DNA from: Steinernema hermaphroditum
Taxonomy: Eukaryota > Nematoda > Chromadorea > Rhabditida > Steinernematidae
Assembly: GCA_030435675.1 (NCBI GenBank)
Contig: CM059623.1
Coordinates: forward strand, 894,012 to 958,011
Reading direction: 5' to 3'
DNA length: 64,000 bases
Under the pieces are notes generated by a model. That model was given only the letters and a program-made list of their open reading frames with translations. It did no database searches and had not been told where the DNA came from. The position numbers and the translations under genes are program-made. Position 1 is the stretch's first letter. Every line of letters starts with the position of its first letter. Positions 42,799 to 54,359 of this stretch are shown here, piece by piece.

Positions 42799-44066
42799 AT
42801 GTTCAAGCTCGTTGTGCTCGCCACCGTGGTGGCCGTGCTCCACGCCGCCGTCATCCAGCACTCCATGCACCGCGCGCCTTCCCTCCGCGCCAAGATGGTC
42901 CGCGAGGGAACGTGGCAGAAGCACATGATCGAGCTGATGGCCAAGCGCGCCAGCTTGAAGACCGGCACCCAGCTCCTCCCCGACTACTACGACGACTTCT
43001 ACCTCGCCAACATCACCATCGGCACCCCTCCCCAGCAGTTCACCATCGTCCCCGACACTGGTAGCTCCAACCTCTGGGTCATCAACTCCCAGTGCCAGGA
43101 CCAGTCCTGCCAGGGAATGCCCGGCACCCCCAAGAAGCACCTCTTCAACGAGGGACAGTCGTCCACCTTCAAGAGCGTCGGAACCCCCTTCTCCATCCAG
43201 TACGGCTCCGGATCCTGCGACGGAAAGCTCGGCATTGACACCGTCTCTGTGAGTCCCCTCCCTCGCACTTCCCTCCTATGGAGACCCTCTTCAGTTCGCC
43301 GGACTGACCATCAGCCAGCAGACCTTCGGAATCGCCGACGACATCGCCGACGTCTTCGGCTACCAGCCCGTCGACGGAATCATGGGACTCGGATGGCCCG
43401 CCCTCGCCGTCGACAACGTCGTTCCCCCCATGCAGAACCTCTTTCCTCAGCTCGACAAGCCCCTCTTCACCGTGTGGCTCGACCGCAAGGTCAAGATGGA
43501 CCAGGGAGGCCCCGCCGGTCAGATCACCTACGGCGCCCTGGACACCCAGAACTGCGACTCCACCGTCAACTACGTCAGCCTGACCTCCAAGAGCTACTGG
43601 CAGTTCGCCCAGGACGGCTTCCAGATCGGCACTTACAAGTACACCACCCAGGACCAGGTCATCTCCGACACCGGCACCTCCTGGGTACTTCTTTTGATCA
43701 AGTTCTGATCGCTTATGCAATATGTTCCAGATCGGAGCCCCCCAGGTCGTCCTCGACAACATCGCCTCGGTGACTGGAGCCCAATACGATTGGACCAACA
43801 ACTTCTACACCGTCGACTGCGGCGCCAAGAACCTGCCCGACCTCGTTTTCACCATCGGTGGCCAGAACTACCACGTGCCCCAGGTTGAGTACGTCCTCGA
43901 TCTCGGCCTCGGCAACGGACAGTGCGTTCTCACCTTCCTGGCCATGCAGGGCGGCGGATACATGCCCTCCTGGATCCTCGGCGACACCTTCATCCGCAGC
44001 TTCTGCAACGTCTACGACATCGGACAGGGCCGCATTGGATTCGCCAAGGCCCACCACAACCTCTAA
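42799..44066 (+). CDS. Pepsin-type aspartic protease, copy 2 (3 exons)
   Basis: Exons 42799-43248, 43295-43684, 43731-44066, giving 391 aa. Same layout and catalytic motifs (DTGSSNLW, SDTGTSW) as copy 1. Visible residue changes from copy 1 include TISQQTFG for TISKQTFG, QNLFPQ for QNLLPQ, NYHVPQ for NYNVPQ and FLAMQG for FLVMQG. Introns are both 46 bp and match copy 1 almost exactly, so the duplication is recent or conversion is active. The promoter is shared with copy 1, but the 3' flank diverges shortly after the stop. AATAAA at 44108-44113. Confidence 0.93.
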
Positions 44067-45772
44067 ACAATCCCTTGTTTAGGAAACGCTTTGTAAATTA
44101 TTAATGTAATAAATTCCTTCGGGTCTTTTCATGTGTATTATGAAATATTCGCCACGTGAAGCCGGAGCTTCGCTCCAACAGCGAGGTAGGCGACGCCAAC
44201 CGAGCAAAAATGACTCTTCATTTCTCTCACTGTGCCACGCGGTCGGGCCTCGGCAGGATTCAACATTCAATCCAAAGACCCATCAGCGCCGCCCCAACAC
44301 CCGCGCGCACCGATGGGATCGTCGACTTCGACTCTAATGCAGCCTCTGCCACTGAGAGTAGATGAGAAGTAGCGACTACGCTGCGGTACGACTGTCTTTC
44401 TCGTTGTTCTCTATGATGCCTTGTAAGCCACTTATCCCAAAGTTTAAACCAGTATACTCGAAATTTCTTTTGTTTCCAATGCAGTTGGATGCGATTCAAA
44501 ATATCACCCACTGTACCACTTTGCCCTTTTGGAAGAGCCTACCAGATTAGTCACAAAGCTCTTCTCCGTTTCCAACACATTGCTTATCACAACGCGGTAT
44601 TCTTATCGTTCTTTGCAGAGAAGTCACACTTTTCCAAATACAAACGATCATTTGATGTCCTTTGGAAATGGTGCGTCCTCGTGTTATCACTGTGTGATCT
44701 CCGAGAAACTTGACACGGCTCCGACATGACCACTATTTGCCATAAGCGTTTTGTGATGGTGCCCTGTCAAATGTGTTTGTAAACAAGTATCAGTTACTTT
44801 TACGTGACTGTACATAGTAAATACTTTTAATGAAGCTAGAACGGATGTTGACTTGGGTGACCGCATGACATTGGAATGGCATATTTTGTAAAAAAAAACT
44901 TGAAGTGGAACATGAATGAAAGAAGTGACATCAAGACGCAAGTGGTGGAAAGTATACAAAGTGTGGCAAAATAAATTTACATTGATGACTGACCTAAGTG
45001 GCTGCAAGCCTGTAAGTCTCGTCAAGAAGACTCCCATCACCACTGCCCGACCAAGCCTGTAAACGTAGCATAAACACAAATAGTGCACGACTAGTGTCTA
45101 TACTCCAGCGACAGTAAACTTATCTTTAAGTTAATCTGGGTGCAATCTGGACAACCGAGTCGGCGCTGTCAAGACGCTTCATAGCTGGTGGCGATTCGGC
45201 GACAGTCAGTTGTTACGTACTGAGCCCCCCAGGCCTTTCGAATACAAGGTGTCATGGAAAACCCATGCACCTCTTCCAGACTAACACTGCCCAAAAGAGC
45301 TTCGAAACAGAAGTTGGGGAGTCGTTGTCGAGAGAAATCCAATTTGAGCTGAAAAGAGAAGCGAAGAAGGGAATAAATCAACCGTTCTCTTGAAGGCACT
45401 CGGAGGTCGGGGCGTCATCGGATATGGAAAATGTCTTTGTCATCTTATGTTTTTCTTGATCATCCTTGTCGATTCGAACCCAGTGAAACAGGTCGGTCTT
45501 CTGCCTGTTCGAGCGGTTCATAGTCCACGGTCTGCATCATTATGTGACAGACAAACACTAAAGTGTCTAAAAATGGTTTCGCAGTACACACTCTTTGAAA
45601 ATTATTGAACTATTTTGCAGCAAATTGATCACGAAACCGATCAAATGTGAACTGAAACCGGAAGTAAACAGCAAAAACCTGATGTTTGTTGCGTTAGCTG
45701 TTCTTGCAAAGAGTCATAAACCTTACAGTTGTAATCAAACGCCTTTTGGTCCTCTTCTTCTGACGCACGCCC
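44067..45772. other. Spacer after aspartic protease 2
   Basis: No gene recognised. A short block near 45018-45055 (CAAGAAGACTCCCATCACCA and following) resembles the element upstream of the Arg/Ser-rich genes. A tRNA-like B box (GGGTTCGAATC, minus strand, near 45482-45472) has no matching cloverleaf. Confidence 0.5.
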
Positions 45773-45788
45773 CTTATCACCTGATAAG
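45773..45788. promoter_or_regulatory. Inverted GATA pair, aspartic protease 3
   Basis: CTTATCACCTGATAAG, two facing TGATAAG sites with a 2-bp spacer, the cleanest of the four. A TATTTAAG at 45806-45813 is the likely TATA element. Confidence 0.65.
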
Positions 45789-45890
45789 GCGCTTCCAACA
45801 ACGATTATTTAAGAGAAGCCCAGAGTCGGCATAATCACTTACCACTCGAGCTCCGATTTGGGTCACTAACTCTCCTTTCCTTTCAGCGCC

Positions 45891-47161
45891 ATGTTCAAGC
45901 TCATCGTGCTCGCCACCGTGGTGGCCGTGCTCCACGCCGCCGTCATCCAGCACTCCATGCACCGCGCGCCTTCCCTCCGCGCCAAGATGGTCCGCGAGGG
46001 AACGTGGCAGAAGCACATGATCGAGCTGATGGCCAAGCGCGCCAACTTGAAAACCGGCACCCAGCTCCTCCCCGACTACTACGACGACTTCTACCTCGCC
46101 AACATCACCATCGGCACCCCTCCCCAGCAGTTCACCATCGTCCCCGACACTGGTAGCTCCAACCTCTGGGTCATCAACTCCCAGTGCCAGGACCAGTCCT
46201 GCCAGGGAATGCCCGGCACCCCCAAGAAGCACCTCTTCAACGAGGGACAGTCGTCCACCTTCAAGAGCGTTGGAACCCCCTTCTCCATCCAGTACGGCTC
46301 CGGATCCTGCGACGGAAAGCTCGGCATTGACACCGTCTCTGTGAGTTCCCTCCCTCGCACTGCCCTCCTATGGAGACCCTCTTCAGTTCGCCGGACTGAC
46401 CATCAGCAAGCAGACCTTCGGAATCGCCGACGACATCGCCGACGTCTTTGGCTACCAGCCTGTCGACGGAATCATGGGACTCGGATGGCCCGCCCTCGCC
46501 GTCGACAACGTCGTTCCCCCCATGCAGAACCTCCTTCCCCAGCTCGACAAGCCCCTCTTCACCGTGTGGCTCGACCGCAAGGTCAAGATGGACCAGGGAG
46601 GCCCCGCCGGTCAGATCACCTACGGAGCCCTGGACACCCAGAACTGCGACTCCACCGTCAACTACGTCAGCCTGACCTCCAAGAGCTACTGGCAGTTCGC
46701 CCAGGACGGCTTCCAGATCGGCACCTACAAGTACACCACCCAGGACCAGGTCATCTCGGACACCGGCACCTCCTGGGTATTTCTTCTGATCAAGTTCTGA
46801 TCAAAGCTTATGCAATATGTTCCAGATCGGAGCCCCCCAGGTCGTCCTCGACAACATCGCCTCGGTGACTGGAGCCCAGTACGACTGGACCAACAACTTC
46901 TACACCGTCGACTGCGGCGCCAAGAACCTGCCCGACCTCGTTTTCACCATCGGTGGCCAGAACTACAACGTGCCCCAGGTTGAGTACGTCCTCGACCTCG
47001 GCCTCGGCAACGGACAGTGCGTCCTCACCTTCCTGGTCATGCAGGGCGGCGGATACATGCCCTCATGGATCCTCGGCGACACCTTCATCCGCAGCTTCTG
47101 CAACGTCTACGACATCGGACAGGGCCGCATCGGATTCGCCAAGGCTCACCACAACCTCTAA
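45891..47161 (+). CDS. Pepsin-type aspartic protease, copy 3 (3 exons)
   Basis: Exons 45891-46340, 46387-46776, 46826-47161, giving 391 aa. Signal peptide MFKLIVLATVVAVLHA, catalytic DTGSSNLW and SDTGTSW, C-terminal FAKAHHNL. Nearly identical to copies 1 and 2 (for example ANLKTG for ASLKTG), but with a different distal promoter and a second intron 3 bp longer. AATAAA at 47206-47211. Same predicted role as a secreted or lysosomal gut endopeptidase. Confidence 0.93.
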
Positions 47162-47216
47162 ACAGCCCCTTGTTTAGGAGACGCTTCTTTGTAATTTATT
47201 TATGTAATAAAAAACT

Positions 47217-47918
47217 TTTCCTAACTATATGCAACATTACATTTGAACATGTAACGTGTTTTCTAGGTGTTTCTTATGACGATAAGAACATAAATAACAA
47301 CATAAAAAGGCTGTTTATCTTTCAAATTCATTCCTGACTAATAGTCTTAAACGGGTTGTCCTCTCGGAAACACAATGCATTAAGTTGGCCAGTGCAGCAG
47401 TAATTCTTTTTCATAGAAATGATAGTCGGTCCTAACCTGAGTGGTCCAGCAGACCCTCCCAATCTAGATGAAAAACATAGTCAAGGTTACACACCAGATA
47501 GATGGGACCGTTTATAAAAAATGCTTCTGTAAGACTATCATCGCTTCGATTCTTCTTATTGCACCCTAAAATCTTATTTTCTTATTTCTGAGCTGTTACA
47601 TCCGGATTGGGCGCCAATCGATACCAGTGTCGCCAACGTCTAGTCGATGGCGCTAGTCCGTCTACCCTCCTTTTTAAGCCAGAGTAGTGTTCTGGACATG
47701 AAAAGAAATACGGCGCCAACACCAATAAGCAAACAAATACATGTTTTCTAAATAACACTTCTGGACCAAGAACATGGGCAACATTGTCTTGTGGAATAAC
47801 AGAACTCCGGAAGGAAACTTGCAGCTTCTGCATCTTTGATGCTTTCTGCAAAAACAAGCGATAATCGTCTTATGTGTAATCACCCTCAGAGGCCGTCTCC
47901 TTCTCGTGACGCACCCTT
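47217..47918. other. Spacer after aspartic protease 3
   Basis: No gene recognised; a minus-strand frame near 47857-47582 has no family motif. Confidence 0.5.
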
Positions 47919-47935
47919 CTTATCTCACTGATAAG
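47919..47935. promoter_or_regulatory. Inverted GATA pair, aspartic protease 4
   Basis: CTTATCTCACTGATAAG, facing GATA sites with a slightly wider spacer. TATTTAA at 47958-47964 is the likely TATA element. Confidence 0.6.
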
Positions 47936-48041
47936 GCTCCACCAAAGGGCTCACTGATATTTAAGTGCAACAAGGCGCCTTCCACTCGATCATCAACTTT
48001 GTTTCACTATGGAGCTCTAACCTTTCGTTCCTTTCAGCGCC

Positions 48042-49311
48042 ATGTTCAAGCTCGTCGTGCTCGCCACCGTGGTGGCCGTGCTCCACGCCGCCGTCATTCA
48101 GCACTCCATGCACCGCGCGCCTTCCCTCCGCGCCAAGATGGTCCGCGAGGGAACGTGGCAGAAGCGTGTGATTGAAATTCTCAAAAAGAAAGTCGACCTC
48201 AAGACCGGATCTCAGCTTATCCCTGACTACTATGACGACTTCTACCTGATTAACATCACCATCGGCACTCCTCCACAGCCGTTCACCGTTGTTCCCGACA
48301 CTGGCAGCTCCAACCTCTGGGTCATCAACTCCCATTGCGACCAATGGGCCTGCACGAACACCGACGGCGTCCCGAAGAAGCATCTGTTCAACGCAGGAGA
48401 CTCAGACACACTACGACTTCTCAACCAAGAATTCGACATCGAGTATGGATCCGGGTACTGTTCTGGAAATCTCGGAGTCGACGTTCTCACTGCACGTTCC
48501 CCCAGGTTCCGAATCTTGAATGTAGAACCTTTTCTTAGGTCGCCGGACTCACCGTAAAGCAGCAGACTTTCGGAATTGCGACCTACATCGCCGACGTCTT
48601 CGGTGAACAACCAATTGACGGTATCATGGGACTCGGATGGCCCGCCCTCGCCGTCGACAACGTCGTTCCCCCCATGCAGAACCTCCTTCCCCAGCTCGAC
48701 AAGCCCCTCTTCACCGTATGGCTCGACCGCAAGGTCAAGTTGGATCATGGTGGACCTGCTGGACGAATCACTTATGGTGGACTGGACACCCAGAACTGCG
48801 ACTCCACCGTCAACTACGTCAGCCTGACCTCCAAGACCTACTGGCAGTTCGCCCAGGACGGCTTCCAGATCGGCTCCTACAAGTACACCAACCTGAACCA
48901 GGTCATCTCCGACACCGGCACCTCCTGGGTATTTGTTTTGATCAAGTTCTGAAGAACTTCTGCAATTCGTTCCAGATCGGAGCCCCCCAGATCGTCCTCG
49001 ACAACGTGGCCACTATCACAGGAGGAAAATTCGATGATCAGAATAACTTCTACACTGTTCCCTGTGACACCAAGAACCTGCCCGACCTCGTCTTCACCAT
49101 CGGTGGCCAGAACTACCACGTGCCCCAGGTGGAGTACGTCCTCGACCTTGGTGTGGGAAATGGACAGTGCGTTCTGACCTTCTTGCCCATGACGAGCAAT
49201 GGATACATGCCCTCATGGATCCTCGGCGACACCTTCATCCGCAGCTTCTGCAACGTCTACGACATCGGACAGGGCCGCATCGGATTCGCCAAGGCCCACC
49301 ACAACCTCTAA
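48042..49311 (+). CDS. Pepsin-type aspartic protease, copy 4, diverged mosaic (3 exons)
   Basis: Exons 48042-48491, 48539-48928, 48976-49311, giving 391 aa, the same exon lengths as the other copies. Catalytic motifs DTGSSNLW and SDTGTSW are intact. Blocks almost identical to copies 1-3 (signal and propeptide to about 48165; about 48625-48740; about 48785-48930; about 49200-49311) alternate with clearly diverged blocks (about 48166-48620, 48990-49075). Changed residues around the substrate cleft (CDQWACTNTDGVPKK, EYGSGYCSG) suggest altered specificity. To keep the frame the first intron must start with GC (ACT|GCACGT). The 3' flank matches copy 1. AATAAA at 49353-49358. Confidence 0.9.
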
Positions 49312-49717
49312 ACAGTCCCTTGTTTAGGAAACGCTTTGTAATTTATTTATGTAATAAAGACTTTTCGTAACTAACTGTAACATCGCACATATAAGGGACT
49401 AGGCGTTTATTGCAAAGATAAACTATGAAGACTACCCGCTTGTGCAGATGATCTGCGTTGCAAACATCTGCATCTTGTTGATTCGTACGTCTTGGTACGT
49501 TTGGCCCTTGAATATGGTTTAGTTGCTAGGCGCCCGTCCAGTGTCAAAAACCGTACGATGATTAAATCCGAGTAGATACAGGGGTGAATGGAGTATCTTC
49601 AACTATCAGACGTCCCCTTTCACATTTGACGCGTCCCCTGTCTGTTTTCTTCTGCTAACCGCCAAAAGAGTGGTTTAGTGGTTGAGTGGCATGCTATTGT
49701 GAGCAATGAAAAAGATT

Positions 49718-49790
49718 AGCCCGATGCGGGGCTCGAACCCGCGACAGCCAGATTAAGAGTCTGGTGCTCTACCGACTGAGCTAACCGGGC
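49718..49790 (-). tRNA. tRNA-Lys (CTT)
   Basis: 73 nt: acceptor GCCCGGT/ATCGGGC, anticodon stem CCAGA/TCTGG around loop CTCTTAA (anticodon CTT), T arm GGTTCGAGCC. One of six intact copies. Confidence 0.95.
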
Positions 49791-49955
49791 GTCGCGTCTT
49801 AGTACTGTCTCCCTTCTGATGAGACAGCTTGCACTTTACACACCAACCGACCGATCGCGCCCTCGCACATCGCAACAAATTTCGCATGTTCTCATCATGT
49901 CTATCCCAAGTACACTAGACCTCTGATTGCTAAACATGAACGAAAAAAAAACATA

Positions 49956-50027
49956 AGGTTCCACCGAGATTTGAACTCGGGTCGCAGGATTCAGAGTCCT
50001 GAGTGCTAACCGCTACACCATGGAACC
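49956..50027 (-). tRNA. tRNA-Gln (CTG)
   Basis: 72 nt: acceptor GGTTCCA/TGGAACC, anticodon stem CAGGA/TCCTG around loop CTCTGAA (anticodon CTG), T arm AGTTCAAATC. Confidence 0.95.
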
Positions 50028-50751
50028 CATGCGACCGTTAAGCGACGGTATTGTTATTAACCGAAAGTTCAACGAGGTTTTTATATGGAGAGTCATTATG
50101 AATTGTCCCTGGTTGTTTGAACCTGCTGTTCTGCGCTTTTAATCTGAGCGTTTAAATCAGAAATTTGAATGCAAAACACGGGGTTAACGGCGGTGCCTTT
50201 CCCCGACGGCGCCACAAAGTCGCCCGAAAGTGGTAGCGTTCCTACAGGGCGTGCATCTCATTACCAAATAGTTTATTTGACTATCGTCGTCTGTTTTGGG
50301 TTGAGCAACCGTCTTGACTCGAATTGACCGAGCAACTTGAATGGAAATGAATCTGTAGGGAAAGGAAGTTCTTATTCGAAAGAATAAAAAAGAAGGCGGT
50401 TTCTTAAAAGTTTGACTCTGTTTCTTCGACGCATAAAAAGTTGATTCCAAACCAAAATAGTAATATTCTCATGATCTTCAGCGTTCTTTCCGGCCACTTA
50501 TTGACTCATCATTGAGCAAGTACTCCTGTGAAGTACTCCTTATATGACATCTATTAAGTGACGTAAAACTGTGTCCTAATTCCTCGTCTGCGTCGGAAAC
50601 TTAAAAAATGTAACAGCTAAATTACGGTATTAAGATGTGTTCGCGTTCGACACCAATGTTCATTGACCATATGAGTCATTTTGTTCGGGGAAAATTCCGT
50701 TTTTATCCTTCCAACAATAACGAACGCCTATTCCCACGAAAGAAAAAATTT
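50028..50751. other. Spacer between tRNAs
   Basis: No feature recognised. Confidence 0.5.
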
Positions 50752-50824
50752 AGCCCGATGCGGGGCTCGAACCCGCAACAGCCAGATTAAGAGTCTGGTG
50801 CTCTACCGACTGAGCTAACCGGGC
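50752..50824 (-). tRNA. tRNA-Lys (CTT), variant
   Basis: Same cloverleaf as 49718-49790 with one change in the T stem (CCGCAACAG on the plus strand where other copies read CCGCGACAG). The flank GTCTCCTTCCTGATGAGACA is shared with the 49718 copy, so this is a segment duplication. Confidence 0.92.
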
Positions 50825-53384
50825 GTCGTGTCTGAACACTGTCTCCTTCCTGATGAGACAGCTTGCACTTTACACACCAGACCGATTGCGCGCTCGTAAA
50901 TGGCAGCAAATGCCGTATGTTCTCTTCATATCTATCACAAGATTGATAAAAATTATTCCGAGCAGATCTTCATCGTTCCGCTCGTCGAATTTATCCTCGC
51001 CTTTTGTCAATGCCGTAAAGCTGTCGCTGAAAGAACTGTCTCCGTCGTCGACGTCGACGTGCTCGTAAACATACTTATTTTTCAGAATTTTCATTTTCGC
51101 ATGTAACTTTGATCTGTTAGTCCTTAAAAACGAAACGGAGTTGAAGCAACTCACAAGCTGACATGTCTTGGATAAGGGATCAAAGAGATATTTTTACCAA
51201 TCTGCACGGTAAAGCTTTTCACATAAGAAGGATTTCCCAGAGAAACGTCCGCGTCATCAGTCGACTCAACGCTGTTCTCTTCCACCGGCTTATCCTCCAT
51301 CTCTTTTCATCGAACACAACGCGGGATAGAGCTTTACATCCTCGACCCATAAAGAATGTCTTAATGTTCGCCGAGTCAATCTCCTTATGGTAATGGCCCA
51401 AAGCGTGAAAGCTCGCCATTACCCGGACGGTTTGGGGCGGTGCGCAGACGTGCGCAGCTTCTTGTAAAAAAAAACACATCGCCCCTCCCCTAAAGGGCGC
51501 GCAGATCAACGGGCCATGCAGCCAGTCGCTCGCCTTTCTCCCCCAACTCTTCGATCGTTGCTTAGGGATCGCTTCCTAGAGCAAGTCCCTTCCTTCTCGG
51601 GTGAATAAGTAAAAGTAAGTATATAGATAGGACTAAACTGAGTGCATAAGTTAATCAGGCAAAAGCCATTTAAAATTTTAAGGTTCATTCTCGGAATTTA
51701 TTGTGCGATGAGTCGTGAGACTGAGCTTTGAATCAACTGATGTCAAATTCTCCAGGAAGTACGGTATTCATATAACATTCCTCCTTTTCGATTATTTGTG
51801 TTTATGTCGATCGTCAACGATACAATGCGCTTTTCTTGGGGGCGCGCAGATCGACGGGCCATGCAGCCAGTCGAGAAACGACTGTTCCGTCGGCCCCCTC
51901 AACTCTTCGTTGTTTAGGGATCCCATCTTCTTCTCGGGTGGATAAACAGGACAAAGATGCGCGTACAAAAAGCAGAGTCACGCAAAGTTTAGTCGGCTGA
52001 CCTAATCATCCAAAGGCATTCAAAATTTTAAGGTTGATTTTCGGAATTTATTGCGCGATGAGCCGTGAGCCAGATGTCAAATTTGACTGTGCCAGAAAGT
52101 ACGGTATTCATAGAAAGCAGGCCAGATCGCTCCTTGTTCTTGTTTCTAACGATCGTCAACAATAAAATGCGCTTGTCTTGTGAAAGACTTCACCCCAGAC
52201 GAAAGGACGTCCCATATCTTTTGGTACCCATTCCTTTTTGTTTTGCGGAGAGTCTTGTTTACGGTACACATTAGAGTTTTGATTCGTTTTGTTTTGGCAT
52301 GAAAGGAAAGGATTTGTTACGTCTATCACAACTAGCGGCCGATTGTGGTATCCGTCAAGTGGCACTGTGATGATTATTCGTGTTAGTCCTGGTTGAGTTA
52401 TAGAAGAAAAGCCTTGTCACTGTTCTTAGGCTAATCACACAAATAAATAGGTTCCGCAGTAGTCTTTGAAAAGCGATACAAATTGTCATAAGTAATTCAC
52501 TATCACTATAAGGAAACGCTTTCGTTAACACACATACACACGATGTTCCCCGTGCGGCAGCCGTCTGAGTGTTTCCTTTGTCCGCGCCGATCAGTTAGCG
52601 GCGGGGCAAAGTAAGCCATATCTTACAGGACACCACAAACGTTCTTTGTCCTTCCAACTGATTCGACTTTTCGTTGTTTCACCCTTCTGTTCAGCTTTCC
52701 CAGGTGTTATGACCATAGGTGTTTTGATGCCAAATAACGAGGTTAAGAATTGCGTTTTCTTCATTATCTGCAAGCGACGAAGCAAACAAATCCTAATGAT
52801 GTTTTCCGGTAAATGCATAGAAGAGTAATTATAAGTTTCTGCTAAGCAGTGAGTTACGTGTTGCCAGAAAAACATCGGTCTTTTCGGAGCCGCAAACAAG
52901 CCGGCAATGAGAAGTGAGGCTCTTGGAATTTTGGAATCTTTGTGCGTTATTTTGAGACTTCTTTTATTCAGGTACAGGCTGTTTGACGGATAATCTTTGA
53001 GCTGAGGGGCGCTTCCTGAATCCACCAATAATAGCTCTGCTTCCCATTGGATACGTCCTTAATCGTATCGCAGTCTTTTTCATGCCTCGGTGAAAAGTAC
53101 ACTTCCAATCTGGATCCTAATTACCATATTAAGACCGACTACATTTCCTTCGACCTTTACTCTCCCCCCTCTCCCCAATCCAAAAAGTCGTTAAGCCGTC
53201 GAATTAATTATAGGCCTGGCCGTTTCCAAATTATTAGACGTCTCACGAACGCCCTGGGCGTGTTCTCCGTGGATAAGGTGTTCATCCGAGCCGCGTCCGT
53301 CGTGTGCCTCTTCCGGGTGTCGAGTGACGAAATGAGTCATTAGTGTTATGAACGACTCCAATATCTCTTTTCACAGATATCATT
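50825..53384. other. Non-coding region with a duplicated block
   Basis: Contains a direct duplication (about 51480-51800 and 51835-52150, listed separately). Open frames at 53028-52591 (minus) and 53047-53343 (plus) have no recognisable motif and are not called. Confidence 0.5.
51480..52150. repeat. Direct duplication, two diverged copies of about 320-350 bp
   Basis: Shared landmarks in the same order: GGGCCATGCAGCCAGTCG (near 51513 and 51856), CAACTCTTCG, TTCTCGGGTG, AAAATTTTAAGGTT (near 51671 and 52022) and CGGAATTTATTG with CGATGAG. Spacing is kept to within a few bases. No protein frame is common to both. Confidence 0.7.
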
Positions 53385-53504
53385 ATGGACCGTCGTCGTG
53401 AGCTCTCTGCTCCTCCCGCTCTAAGCCCTCAACTTCCGATGCCGCCTGAGCATGTGCACCCGATGCGAACCCGCTTCCAGAAACAAAAGGATGAAGGTGT
53501 TTTG
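53385..53504 (+). CDS. Possible short first exon of a nuclear protein gene
   Basis: An ATG follows a good acceptor-like TCTCTTTTCACAG by 8 bases and opens 40 codons starting MDRRRELSAPPALSPQ, ending at a GTGAGT donor. The reading is Pro- and Arg-rich. Spliced in phase 0 to a CAG acceptor at 54677-54678 it would run directly into the ENY2-like frame. The intron would then span three tRNA-Lys sequences. Alternatively it splices to the acceptor near 53595 and ends within four codons, or is a separate small gene. Undecided. Confidence 0.35.
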
Positions 53505-53911
53505 GTGAGTGTTTATTCATTTAAATCGGTATTCATTTTGTAAAAGGGTCATTTTTTGCTTATCTCTCATTTTTCCCATTTCTGCGAAAACGCAAGGAGA
53601 GCAAATACTAATTTGGCTAATCTGTCGAGCTTTCGGTGAGTAATGGGGATATGGGATGTTATTGGGGGGACGTAATAAAGGTAATCATTTTTGTGACGTA
53701 CGTCTACTCTCATCCTATCTGAAAAATGCGCTATTCTTTTTGCTTTTCACTAAGGGCGCTGTGTAAAATCGAACAAAATATAGAGTGACCCATAAAAGGG
53801 CACATGGACAGAAGTCTCGAAAGTCATTTTCGGGAGTATCCAAACGTGGGGAGGATCGGAAAAAGAAAGAAATCAACCGAAACCAACCGTCTTAAAATTA
53901 AAAAAAAGTGT

Positions 53912-53984
53912 AGCCCGATGCGGGGCTCGAACCCGCGACAGCCAGATTAAGAGTCTGGTGCTCTACCGACTGAGCTAACCGGGC
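53912..53984 (-). tRNA. tRNA-Lys (CTT)
   Basis: Same 73-nt tRNA as 49718-49790. It forms the left arm of an inverted repeat with the broken copy at 54177. Confidence 0.95.
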
Positions 53985-54176
53985 CTCGCAACAATGGCTT
54001 GAGACGTTTTCATCTGGGAGAGAGAATAAAGGAATACCGGTCGCACAAGATCGAATAAACAGACTTCTCTACCTCGTTTTGCGATATGCAATGGGTCATT
54101 TGAATGCACAATCTGACCCTGTGCAAAAAGAGATCCTCGTTTAGTGGGCAAAAACGTCTCAAGCCATTGTTGCAAG

Positions 54177-54249
54177 GCCCGGTTAGCTCAGTCGGTAGAG
54201 CACCTGACTCTTAATCTGGCTGTCGCGGGTTCGAGCCCCGCAGACATCA
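54177..54249 (+). pseudogene. tRNA-Lys pseudogene, plus strand
   Basis: Begins as an intact tRNA-Lys (GCCCGGTTAGCTCAGTCGG), but the anticodon stem has an A to T change (CCTGA for CCAGA) and the 3' acceptor strand is lost: after GAGCCCCGCA it reads GACATCAG, where ATCGGGC would pair is absent. It cannot form an acceptor stem. Confidence 0.85.
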
Positions 54250-54359
54250 GACAGGACAATAAAGTTCTTTTCTTTCCCTCTTTGGCATGACCTGTGAAAT
54301 ATACGATTTTGTATGATTCGTATATCGTTTTGTTGTTTTTCAAATATTAAAAAAAGCTT

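Noticed and set aside
39384..43801. Antisense frames of 150 and 210 codons over the aspartic proteases
   Set aside because: They follow from C/G-ending codons in the sense strand; they show no motif and recur identically in every copy.
45450..45525. tRNA-like B box GGGTTCGAATC on the minus strand
   Set aside because: No acceptor or anticodon stem can be closed, so it is not a tRNA gene.
52591..53028. 145-codon minus-strand frame
   Set aside because: Composition looks random, with no domain, signal or paralogue.
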